The notes under the pieces are model-generated. The model saw only the letters and a list, made by a program, of their open reading frames with translations, did not search any database and was not told where the DNA came from. Position numbers and translations under genes: made by a program. From Onchidella celtica (Eukaryota; Mollusca; Gastropoda; Systellommatophora; Onchidiidae), in contig OZ007582.1 in the NCBI GenBank assembly GCA_963931925.1, positions 20,185,292-20,249,291 on the forward strand: a stretch of 64,000 nucleotides of DNA, in the 5' to 3' direction. Positions 48,801-61,686 of the stretch are shown here, piece by piece. Numbering within the stretch: the stretch's first letter is position 1; the number at the start of each line of letters is the position of its first letter.

Positions 48801-51800
48801 TATCAGAGAGAACAAAATTGTACCCAAGCTGATAATAATTCATTCAGACCTGCCAACTGTCTCTTATTTTACAGGAATCCCCCACATTCAGGACATTATT
48901 ATCAGAAAGACATGAGTAATAACTTGTTTCCAAAACAGAAGTTCCTCCCTGGTTTGAGCATAAAGGCCAGTCCAGTAATGTGCTAGGCTGTGGTTACCAG
49001 TATGCACATCATACCTTACAAGTAAATCCACGAAGTACATTATGTGTTGTGTGAAATATGTTACATTGTCTTGTATACGTGTTCTGTTTTCTACTGAAAT
49101 CATAACTAACTAACACTTTCAGTTTGCCTCTATACAGATGGGTTTATGTGCCCCGTGAGGTGTCCCTCATTATCACTTAGTTGGCAGGTCTGATAACTCT
49201 ACATTCATATTTGTTTGTGAGGCAACAATACAAAATCAGCAATATGTCATGGCTGGCCAAGATGAGGAAATTGAGCAAAATATTGTTTGGAGCTCAAAAT
49301 ATCAATTTTTATATTTTTGCCAGTTTAGATTATCAGTTTCTGTCAGTGGAACAGTAAATTTATATCCCTACCATTATTTTGCACTATTTTGAGTGACAGC
49401 AATGTGATATCCAGTTTGTGCTGTTGCCTTACATTTTGACCATGCTAAATTTACTCACAGTAAAATCTCTCAGCAAACAGGCCTATACAGATTCCGTAGA
49501 AGAGGATGAGGAAGAAAATGTGCTGCCGGTAGTTTTCAATGAAATGCTTGACGAGTTTAATCTTGGCCTTGACAGGTGTGTAATGTTCCCGAACAGCCAC
49601 GATGTGTTGCATGAATGAACTTCCTGCCGAGCCATTGTCTATGTTTGCTAATGAGGCAGTTGAGCCTGATCTTTTCTTCATCTCGGGTTCAAGACTGTGG
49701 GAAATCAATGAATCAAAATATCCATCAGTCTGTCAGCCACTGAAACTTCTGACAAAAACATTTAATCGAACCAATCAATTAATGAACAAACACACGAATC
49801 TATTTCTTAGTTCCTTCCTTCCGTTCTTTCCTTCCCCCCTCCTTCCATCCATCCATCCATCCATCTATCCAGTCATCCACCCACCTACCCATCCATCCAT
49901 ATAAAAAATCATGTGTTTAATAGCCATTAATACTCCATGGAGAATAAAACAAGGGTAAAAAACTTCAGGAAATAAAAAAAATTTTTTTTACATCAATCCT
50001 ATAACCCCCCCCCCCCCCCAAAAAAAAACTCAGTCATTTAGTGATCAGCTCACCTGTTCTTCTTTGTTTTAACTTTTGGAGGAGCCACCTTTGCTACACC
50101 TGAAAATACACAACAATAAATAATTAACCAGTCTGCCAAACTCTGTAAAATGATATGAAAGAAAGCCTGAAATTTCTCTGGTGACTTTCCGAGGAAACTA
50201 AAGAGCATCCTCCATTGGGTTTTCTGTTTCTAGCAGCACAGAAAAGCTACAGAGATGAAGAGAGTAGATGATCAAAGCTGAAGAGAATAAGAAAGTGATA
50301 ATAGAAAGGCAAGAGGATGTGGAAAAGAAAGGAGGAAGGAGAAATGGACAAAAAACAAAAAGAGAACAAAGAGAAGAACTCAGTGAAAAAGAAGAAATGG
50401 ACAGAAAATAAGAGAAGAAAAAGTATGACCTTTCCAATCAAAGGATGCGTTTCTCAGTTTGTCCATTTGAGGAGACAGCAGCTGGCAAAAATCTTCAAAG
50501 GAGAACTGTTCCTTGACTTCTATACCTGACTGTTCACACAGTGATTCCACTAACATGTTCACATCGTCATGGTCAAACTTGCTCTGGGCCAGTTCCAGGA
50601 AGGATCTGAAAATAGATCAAGTTGAGGCTGCCAAAGTGTTCCATTTACCCAAGTATCAATAGATAACTTTGTTCGCACAGTTGGATTTGCATGAAATTTT
50701 ACTTGTGCCTCCTTTTCCACCTGCAGAATGTTTTTTTTCAGATTTGGAGACTTGAAAAGGAACAAAGTTGGAATGTTGATAGTCATTGAATGCTTTAAAA
50801 CTGGGACAAATTCAATCCTGACCTGAACATTTGGCCAATCTGCTTGAGGCTCATGTAACCGGTACCATCAATGTCGTACATGTAGAACATGGTCTGTAGC
50901 TTCTCTTGGAGAGATCCTGGATGAGGGTGATAAGAGGGCAAGATAATAGATTAATATTATGAGAACAAACATTAACTTAATTGCTTCTCTTTTTTTTTTT
51001 TTGATATTTCATTCGTTTACATTAAACTGGGTTAAAATTTTAACCACAGGAGGTGCAAAAACTGCTGCGTTTCAAAGAAATTTATAAAAAGATGAGAGAA
51101 ATGTTTCACAGTGACAATTTTGGCAATGTTCATATCTTTACTAGGAGAATAGTATCTGCAATAAATGAATTTTTGAAGTTTTGGGCTTTCTTCCATATCA
51201 CTTGACAGAATTTGCTAGACCGGTTTGTTATTTCGTATTGTTTATTTTGAGGTGTACTAAAGGCGGCTCCTTTTTGAATTATGGGAATCTTGTTGACTAA
51301 CAATCATTAACTCATACAGTGCCAAGGGGATTTCCATGTCTGTGTCAAAGCAGTCCAAAAACACTATCTTTTAGGGGGTGTCATGAAAAATGATACTCTG
51401 TTGATATGTCACCGTTTATTGAGAAACTATAAAAGTTTGATTAACTGAACCTAAGCAATAAAACAATGATATCATCTACATTAATAATCAGCACAACCCT
51501 GTCAATCCATATCATCTAAATGATTGGCACTGAATGAGTTAAACATCAATACTCCTCTGACTGCAAATGATTGTACATTACAATAATAACAACAAAGTCT
51601 GAAGTTAAGTGGCAATCATCAACAAACTTTAGTCTGCTGCACAAGACAACAGATACATTAGAATCAGAATCTTTCTTTATCTCAGATGAGAAATTCGTCT
51701 TGGTAGTGCAAAAAATGAAAATGAATTTTAATACTTAAATGTTTCATATAAACTCAGCGAAGTTGGGTTCAAAAAGGGACGCTCACCTTTGGAGAAGAGA

Positions 51801-54800
51801 ACAACAGCATTGAGGAATTCCCTGAAGGAGATGTAACCATTTCTATCTGAATCGATCAAGCTGAAGAAATGTTCCACAAAGTCTGAGTTGGCCTTGACCG
51901 ACATGGCCTCTGCAAATTCTTCCTTTGACAGTTCCACCTGTGGAAACGAAGATGTAAACCAGTTGTAGATTAGATTGCATATTAGAAGGTTTTTTAGTGC
52001 TGGAAATGACAGGCTGTTGACACTAACTATTAACTAAATCACTCAATTGCCACTGTTCTGCGTTTTGATTTAGGAAATACAGCACCCCCCCCCCCCCCCC
52101 TAAAAAGGAAAAAAGGAAAAACATACCCAAAGAAAACAATAGTATCGTGGACAAATATAATATTAACATGAAAACAGATATATATATAAAAGTGATAACA
52201 AAAACAATAATAACAATAAAAGCACTGTGAAATGACCTCCAAAATATCCTGTCTGTGTTTCTTTATATCTACACGACCACTGTCCAAGCTTGGGTCATAG
52301 TCCATCTGGAAAGCCTGTATAAAAAGAAAAGACAAAAATTCCCTGTGACAATCTAATGAGCAAAATTTCATGCTCAGCCACCCCATCACATCTGTTACTG
52401 TAGCTTAATGAAATGATAATAATCCAGAGAGAGAGAGAGAAAGAGAAAGGGGCAGAGACAGACAGGCAGAGAGAGAGACAGAGACAGACAGACAGAGACA
52501 GAGACAGACGGACAGAGAGAGGGAGACAATGAGAGACACGGAGAGAGAAAGACAGAGAGAGTTTTTGATGAAAGACTAAAAAAAATATTTACTAGTTTTG
52601 AAAGTTGTAATTTCATACACTTTACAACACTGTGTAAAAATACAAGCAATAAGACCAGAATGTCTCAGCCAATGATCAATTAATAATTAATACTTGAGCG
52701 GTTTTGAAAGCTGTAACTTTATATCTTCAAGTATTTCACAACAGTACAATTCTGGACCACCATTACTAGTGTTAGTATTACCTCTGAGAAAACTGTCTTG
52801 AAAAAGCGTTCAAGCATACGAGTTCGCTTCTCAATGGTAGTGGCGGTGTTGTAGAGATCGTTCAATTTCTGCTCAGTCACAACCAGTTCAACATTGTGAC
52901 TCTGCACAAACCCACACAGGACAGCCACAAAATCGTTCCTCATTGGTTCAGAGGGGAACTCAACAACCTGAAATGTCAAAGTTCACCATAGTTACTTATC
53001 CAAACTATGTCAGATTTACATAGGAATACCCATTTGGTGTGTCTAAGTCACAGAATGAATGAATGAGTGATGAATAAATGAACGAATGAACGAACGAACG
53101 AACGAACGAATGAACGAACAAACGAACGAATGAATAAATGAATGAATGAATCAATCAATCAATCGGCCAACCAATCAATCTGCCAGCCAGCTACACAGCA
53201 GACAGTAAGCCACCTGTCAATCAATCCACTCACCAACTCGCCAACCAACCAACTGACCAACCAACCAGCCAACACCAATAAGCAAGCACTCACCAGGTCA
53301 TATTCTCTGGGCATGATAATGGCCAAGATATTGCGTTTCTTGTTGGAACTGGCCTTGACATTCAAAAGTGGTAGTAGACTCAGCTTCATAGATCTGTGAA
53401 ACAAATTTTTAAAATAATAATTATATTAATATTAATAATAATAATAATAATAGTAATATTAATAATAATAACAGTAGTAATAGTAATAATAATAATAATA
53501 ATAATCAAGTACATTTACAGAGCACTCTTTGGACAGCTCAAGACGCTTTACAGGGAGAAAAACAAACTAATAATCCACCCTCATAATGTTAACCTGCATA
53601 CAAACAGAACTACAGAAGTGTATGATCAGTGCACATATGCACACAGGCACAACAAAAACCCCATTTATTAGACATGGCACAGAATTTCCACCAGCAATCA
53701 AAATACTTTTTCAAGAAATGAGTTTTTAAACTACATGTATTTTTAAAGAATGGCTAATTGTGGAATTTGTTAACGTACCTAAAATAGCATCATATCTCAT
53801 CATCAAAATCCCCCCACCCCCCACCCCCACCATCTCCACCACCATCATCCTAATCCTCATTTCACAGCCACTGTTGTTATACAATTTAATCTTCATATCA
53901 TCATCATTAATGATCATCTCATTAACCTCACTGCTATCATTATCACCATTAACAGCAACAACAGCAATAAAGCAAATACTAGTAACAACAGCAACTGCAA
54001 CAACAATGTGGACAATACTAAGACTGACACATGTATCGTGTGCTACACAACATATACATACCAGCACAAACAACCACGAGAATATTGACAATAACAACAG
54101 CGGCAATGACAATAGAAATACTGATGGGGACAACAATAAATACAACAGCAAAAATACTAGCAACAACTACAACAGCAACAAAAATAGAAATACTGACAGT
54201 GTCAAAAAGAACAACAGCAACAACAACAACAACAATAGAAATTCTGATGACAATAACAGCTTGCAACAACAACAACAACAATAGAAATTCTGACAACAAC
54301 AACAACAACTGCAACAGCAAGAAAAATGCTGTCAACAATAACAAACGCAACAGTATAAACAACACCAAATATGACAATTTAATCTGTTACCATAGAACAT
54401 GCGTAATACTGGCACAAGTGAAGTACTATTTTCTACCACTACTTACCGTACGTGTGCACCTGTCAGGCTGAACACTTCCAGACAGCCTCTGGTAGTCAAG
54501 TGTAGCTCTATGGGTCTGGGCAACTGTTCTTTGCCGCGCCATTCCACAGCGTCGTGCACTGGAGCGACAGAAAGTTTGGGTTTTTGACAGATGGATATAC
54601 AGATGGATGAACAGATGGATGGAAGGAAAGATTGATATATTGATAGATGGGTGGACTAGTGGGTGGATGGACAGACAGGCAGATGGATGGAATAGATGGA
54701 TGAAGGGAACAATGGTTGGATGGACTGACTGGATGAATGACCTGATGGATGGATGGATGGACAGAAAGTAAGAGACAAAAAACGGGCAAGAAAAAAAAAA

Positions 54801-57800
54801 TTTTAAAAACGAAACAAAAATAAAACACGCACACAGTAAAATCATGTCTTGTCACAGAAGTGAAGGAAAGCAATTCTAACTAAAACTATTGGGAAAAGAA
54901 TGTCATATCTCTATTATTCCACTTTTACATGTCTCGTACAGATTTCGAGCGCTGCAAAATTTCTTCGGAAAACACCCCATTCTTCTATATCACCAGTGGA
55001 TGTACTAAAAATGATCACGCCATGCAAAACAAGAGGACTGACCATATTCCAAACCATATCGAACCCAGTCCAGCCCAACCCTTATCCCTTTCCCCTCCCA
55101 CCAGAGAGCCCTAGCTTACCTGAGACACTGCAGGAAGGTGTTCGTCTCAAATTTCTTCTCCGCTCAGCCTGCGACTTGAGATCGCTGACTCTTTGCTTAT
55201 GTCGGAACTGCTTGCACTTGGCCAATAGGTAAGCAGCCAGGATACACACTGAAAATTGAGTTTTGAGTTTGAGTTTTGGCTTAACGGTCCGTTGACATGA
55301 AAACAGCCATTTTAAGCCATTCACGTTTTCTTTTTTTTAATTGAATACTTTATTGCAGTTTAATTATCAGAGCTTGGTCAATTATAATATAGCAAATAAA
55401 TTTTTAATGGAAAAAAGCCGATATAACATAGTGTTATGTAAATATGTCAGAAATCTTGAAATTAATTTGTATCTTTATTTCAGCCTCCCTCGGGAAGGAC
55501 AGACTGTGCAAACAGGAAAGGTGATACTTAGAGAAGTTTCCAAATTTCGAATGTTTGCCTGGGCTGAAGACTAAAATAATGGTAAACTGGATGTGTCCAG
55601 ATGAGAAGACAATCTTTATTCATACAGCTGAAAATTGAAATATCATTCAATAAAGAACACTAAGTAGGTTGTTGTCAGCACTCGGTTGTTAGAATGAATC
55701 ATCTGCTCCCAATGCCAAAGCATACTCAACTGAAACAGATAAGCCTGCCCCTCCACTTGCACTTAAAACAATAACTTAATCTCCAACATAGGCAAGTGTA
55801 AAAGCGAACCTGCACTGTCAAATCAGTAATTAAGTATGATTTTGATACTTGGTGTCACACTTGACTTAACTCATATGGGCATATCATGCACCAAAAATAA
55901 ACATTTTGTACATACACAGAAGAGACATAGCGGACAAGTGCAGTATTCCCTGCTCCACCCCCGCGTCCCCGTAACTCATTTGAGAAACTCTGTTATAACT
56001 TACTAACTACACCATTCAACCAACCAACTGCCCAATCAATAAAAGTATAATATTAAGAAAATATGATGCTACCTGCCTTCTCTTTTGGTTCCCTGTTCAT
56101 TGTATTGTTTGGGTATTATTTCTTGCGCTAGGCTTTGCTACATACAACTTTTTCTTTTTGCCAAAATTAAATTTTAACTTTGCATCATAGCCTAATTGCT
56201 GCGACCCCACAGTTTTTCTGTGGTTTTTATAATACCTGCCCCAGTATAATTGCGAACTACAAAAGCGCATGTTCCACTTAACAAATTCATTACATGTAAC
56301 CACAATCCAAGGCCCTATGGTGAAATATTGTAATAATCGAATTTTTCAAACAGTGTGATATTTGGCATGCTTGTAGCCTTGGCACTATACAGATAATATT
56401 ATACGATTGGGGGTTAAATTATGAAAACTAAGGGTTAAATAACATTTTCCTTTCAATATCTTCTTAAAAATACTTTTGAGAAAGTTATCCAGCTTCTTGT
56501 TTCTCCTGAAAAATGTGAAAAAACTGAGTTACGGTAGTATACCGCCCAGCCAACCAATCAGCCTGCCAAACTACCCACCCAATAAACAAATCTACTTAAA
56601 GAATCAAATTAATACCGAGTTGAAAAAAATATATTTACACGTTGAATATTTTATTACTACAGTGTCTGTTACGTCACATCCTGGACTTCAAATTCCAAAC
56701 GCCAGATGTGTAAGTATTTGAGTAATCACTGTGTGTTCAAACAGGTGGCAGTTCTGGGCCAGACACAGATGAGAACGCAATAGAGCTGCAAACAACACTA
56801 AGCAGTTCAATGAGTGTATAAATATACATTTTTTGAGACAGAAGGTACAAGGCTGTAATGCATACCTAAGGGCAATAACCCAAGGCAGGTCCAGATGATG
56901 ATGTATGGGACTTCACTCCCTTCAAAGAAGTCATAGCCCTTGTGGTCAGGGCAAGAGTCCAAGTCTGATTCGTTAAAGACTATACCACTGCCACAAGGAT
57001 GGTCTGTAAGGAGGAAAATATGGTACATTCATGACACCAGCACCTGTAATATCGTCATCATCACTATCATCATCATGACAAGGAAGTTTAGATGGTTATT
57101 AAATCTTTGTTTGCCCTCATCCACTTTCTCCCCCTTTCTTTTCCTTATAACACAGAGGCAAGAATTTTGAAATAGCTCTGTGGAATAGTCGAGATATACT
57201 AACATATTGAGCAATCACAGATCCACTCTATCTGTCTGTCTGCAGACTTTAATTCTCTCTCTCTCTCTCTCTCTCACTTACAATCGCACCTCTAACTTGC
57301 CCCAATTCAGTGAAATAGTGTGACATCTCTTCAGATGAACATGGCCAGGCAGCAAAACACAGAATGCAATGACGTGCCATTGCAAGAAAAGCTTCAAAGA
57401 CTTTTGAAGAGGCTACAGTATTTTGACTCAAAACCCAGGCAACAGGGTGTTGCCACCGGGCTGAGTTCATCCCGGCCACAACAGCAGACATCCATTGCCC
57501 TGTATGCTCCCAAACCTGCAAATCCCAACTAGGTCTATGGAGCCATTCGCGTGTACTCAAATGACTACACAGATAAATCTTCCTCCAGATACAAGGGATC
57601 ATTACTAGTCAACAAAAACATTTGCTTCGACTGCAAAATACTCAGCAGACAAACGTGCAGTTTTCCCCACTCAACACCATTAACCATTTGAGAAACTCTG
57701 TTATAAACCGCTAACCACACCATCCTACCAAGCAACTGATCAAGCAACAAAACATTTTACAAATCACAATGTCTAGATTACCACAGTTTCCATCCCTTCT

Positions 57801-60141
57801 CATTGCCGTGAACACTTGTAATTGTCTTCTTTAACCCCCCACCATTCATTCTTCTCTGCTGCACTCTCAGCTTTGGTTTCTCCCTACCACCCCTTCTCTC
57901 TGTTGCACTCATTTTTTTCTACCCTTCCCTCTTATTTCTTTTCAATGTATCATCCATCCCCCATCCCCCCCCCCCCCCCCAAAAAAAATTCTCCCACCTA
58001 GTCCAGCTACTAACCATTCTGCACAGTAAATAAAACATTCTACTACATCCCTACCCCCAGTGTCAATGCTCCGTCCATTATAGTCATTGTTCTGTTAACA
58101 TCCCTCCCCTCTCTCCCCCCCCCCCCCTCCCCTACCACTCCTAAATCAGCAACTCACTGTCATTCACTGTAAACACATCGTCCTGTAGCGCTTCCATCCC
58201 AGTATTCTTTGTGACGTTGGCGATGATGTAGCTCAGTGTAATGTTCTCGATTTCCTGGATATCTTCTTCGCTAAACAGCCTGGTCAATGGATCATTGGGA
58301 CAGAGTCAACATTTGACATGATTAAAATCTCTAGACTAACACAGATTCTAGTCCTATTAAAATTTAATAATCAAAGTCAAAATGTGGCAAAAAGAAAATG
58401 TCTGTAGCAAAGTCTCTTTTTTTTTTCTTTAATAGTGCCTGTATTTAACAATCACAATGTCCAGATTATTCCAGATCATATTTCCATTATTCCACAGATT
58501 CTATCCCACAATTTAATAGTCACAATATCCGCATGGCAACAGATTCTATCTCTACTATGTGGTGATCTCTGATTAACAAAGATTCTATCTCCACTATTTA
58601 ATAATTATAATAGACACAATGTCTACATTACCATGGATTCTATCCCTACAGGAAACACGTAATGTCCAGATTATCATAAGTTCTATCCCTACTATCTAAT
58701 AACCACTATGTCCAGATTAACACAGATTCTATCCTTACTTTTTAAAATCACAATGTCTAGATTGCCGCATACAATTTTAATAACCACAATGTCCAGACAG
58801 CCATGGATTCCATCCCTACCAAAACACAATGTCCAGATTACACTTATCTAGATTACACTGCATTCTGTTCCCACTAAAACACAATGCACAAATTCAATCC
58901 TTACTATTTAGTAATCACAATGTTCAGATTACCCCAGATTATATCCATACAATTTAATAATCACAAAATATCTAAATAGCCTTTGATTCTATCCCTACTA
59001 AAACTCAATGTCCAGATTACTATAGACTTTATCCCTACTATTTAATAATCACTATATCCAGATAATCATGGATTATATCCTTACAATTTATAATCACAAT
59101 GTCTGGATTACCACAGATTCTGTCCTTACAATTTAATGCCACAATGTCCAGATTATCATAGATTCTATCCTTACAATTTAATGTCACAATGTCCAGATTA
59201 CCATGCATTTTATCCCTACCAGTATCAATGTCCAGATCACCACAGATTCTATCCTTACAATTTAATGTCACAATGTCCAGATTACCATGAATTCTATCCC
59301 TACTAGTCGAAATGTCCAGATTATCACAGATTCTATCCTCACAGTTTAATGTCTCAATGTCCAGATTACCATGGATTGTATCCCTGCTTAAAGAATCACG
59401 AAGTGCCAAATTCTCAACAAACCGGCCAGCAAAGGAACTAAGGTAATGAGACACGAACATAGGAAGAAACAATTTTTCCAAGGTTGAGAGACTCTGTTTT
59501 CACCACCAGCAACAACGAACTCACCCATGCTCCCTGTTCTCGTACCAAAAGCGATCTCCATCTCGCAGACGGATGAACTGGTCATACAAGATATGTTTGA
59601 ACAGCTCCCCTGGTCCGTCAGGTGTGGTCTCCATCATACCTCCTACAAACATGTCTATTTTGGACAGGTCACCATGCACCTTTTCCAATTTCGCTATCAA
59701 CTGATGAGACAATAAAAGTTTGATTAATTCTCAAGAGGTTTTGTTAACTTCAGTGTCGACTTCCACATTATATATATATTTTCGTGATAACCATTGCGTG
59801 TTAAAGTTTTATCCATTAAAAACAACAAGCAACTACAACCACAACAACAACAATGACAACGACAACAACAAAAACAACAATGAAAAAGGTAAGAAGATTT
59901 TATTCAAAGACAACTCAAGAAACACACGACATGCAGAACAACAAGATATTTTCATAATTTATTAAAGGGTGCAGATTATGTCTTGGCTTTGAACACTTTA
60001 ATTAGTCTAGATAGAAAATGATGTTAAACACGCAAATTTTGACGAAATCCGAGTAGACTAATTGATACATGCAATAGGACACACAGACATGGACACATCA
60101 ATAGACAGCCACATGGACAGGCAGGTGGTGAGAGTGAGAGT

Positions 60142-60181
<40 letters not shown>

Positions 60182-61612
60182 TGGGCGGGCAGACAAACAG
60201 ACAGAGAAAGACAGATCTACAAAAGAGACTGCGACTTAAACCTAATTATTACCTACTAACACATTAATCTTGCCCCAATACTACCTAATAATATACTAAT
60301 ATTGCCTCTGTATTGTCTAATAACATATTAATATTGCCTCAATATTGTCTGATAATATACTAATATTGTCCCAATATTGCCTAATAATATATACTAATAT
60401 TGCCTCAATATTGTCTAGTAAAACACATGTACTAATATTGTCTGATGATATACTAATATTGCCTCAGTATTGTATGCTAATATATTAATTAGTATTGCCT
60501 CAACATTGTTAAGTAATACACAAAAATGTTGCCCCAATATTGCCTAATAACGCACTAATATTCCTTAAATATTACCTCCTAATACATTAACATTGCTTAC
60601 TTATATACCCCCAATATTACCTAATAATGTGCTAATATTGTCTCAATATTGCCCGCTAATAATGATATCAATATTGACCCAACATGACGTAGTAGTACAC
60701 AAATATTACCTCAATATTGCCCACTAATACAGATGCTAAAATAATACCACAACTACAATAATAACATACCTCAGGGTTAGATGCATTGAGCAGTGGGTTG
60801 ACCTCAGCGAAACTCTGCACTGGTTTGAGTCCCATGCTTTTCCGGACTGTGTTGTAGTCAGGTAGACCAAAGTCCCGGCCTTTCATAATAGCCAGCACAA
60901 CAGCGTCATGGGTTGAATAGTAAAGTGGTCCATAATATTTGTCTGGTAGAACAAAGATGTCAGCGTGATTATAGTGTACAAACCACAACGTTGAAATATC
61001 ATCTCCTTGGAATTACAATGTTCTAACTCCTTCCATCAACTTAAAAAAAAACTGATGACTGAAGTTTCATGTGCTCATAGCTTTCTGAGATGCCACTTTT
61101 TCTCACTTTAGTAATAAAAATTACACACCGAATCCGCTTGATACTTTGACACACAATGGAGAAGGCCCGTAGAAGTAATGTGTAGTGTGTAACTCAGTTC
61201 AGCCAAAAAATTTGAGATACAACCTTATTCTAAGGAGTTGAAATGGAAAAAGATAAAAGGGAAAAGATTGTATATTACACAGACCCCGGTGTAAGAAAGA
61301 ATTTTAATAAAGAAGCACTACAATTAACCAGATATAAAAAGGTAAAACAGCACAATTGTCGGTTGGCTGTTAGAGCCTCATTCAACCCCGCCTCAAACTT
61401 TTGAGTTGAGATTTTCAGTTTGCCAAAATCTTCGTCGGGAACAAAAGGGAAAAAATAAAAATATATCAAGTTGATGGATGGATAGAAAGATAGACAAAAC
61501 AAAGGTTGCTACATAGATAGACGAACAGACATCTACTGTCTGACGGATGGCCGATAGACAAACAGACAGATCGGCAGGTTAGTATACAGACAGAGAGGTG
61601 GGTAGATAGACA

Positions 61613-61645
<33 letters not shown>

Positions 61646-61647
61646 AC

Positions 61648-61686
<39 letters not shown>

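Larger units (their letters stand above)
49459..57003 (-). other. DUOX: DUOX exons for TM1, PH-like region, EF-hands and pre-NOX linker
   Basis: Exon 56866-57003 has a sequon (NES) and begins the first membrane helix ([14 protein letters not shown]), which continues into 55120-55248 ([13 protein letters not shown]). A basic intracellular segment follows. Exons 54447-54558, 53294-53393 and 52782-52967 encode the conserved region with [17 protein letters not shown] and [10 protein letters not shown]-hand 1 is in 51787-51937 ([12 protein letters not shown], canonical). EF-hand 2 is in 50823-50916 ([12 protein letters not shown], Gln at position 12). Exon 49459-49694 carries a Ser-rich linker, then [20 protein letters not shown], the start of the NOX helices. 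Confidence 0.95.

Noticed and set aside
48174-48843. Phe/Leu/Ser-rich minus-strand frames
   Set aside because: They reflect a purine-rich (plus-strand) low-complexity stretch within a DUOX intron.
53760-54471. Asn/Thr-rich open frames of about 150-170 codons
   Set aside because: They translate the (AAC)n repeat. The only coding in this area is the minus-strand DUOX exon 54447-54558, in a different frame from the longest minus-strand frame there.
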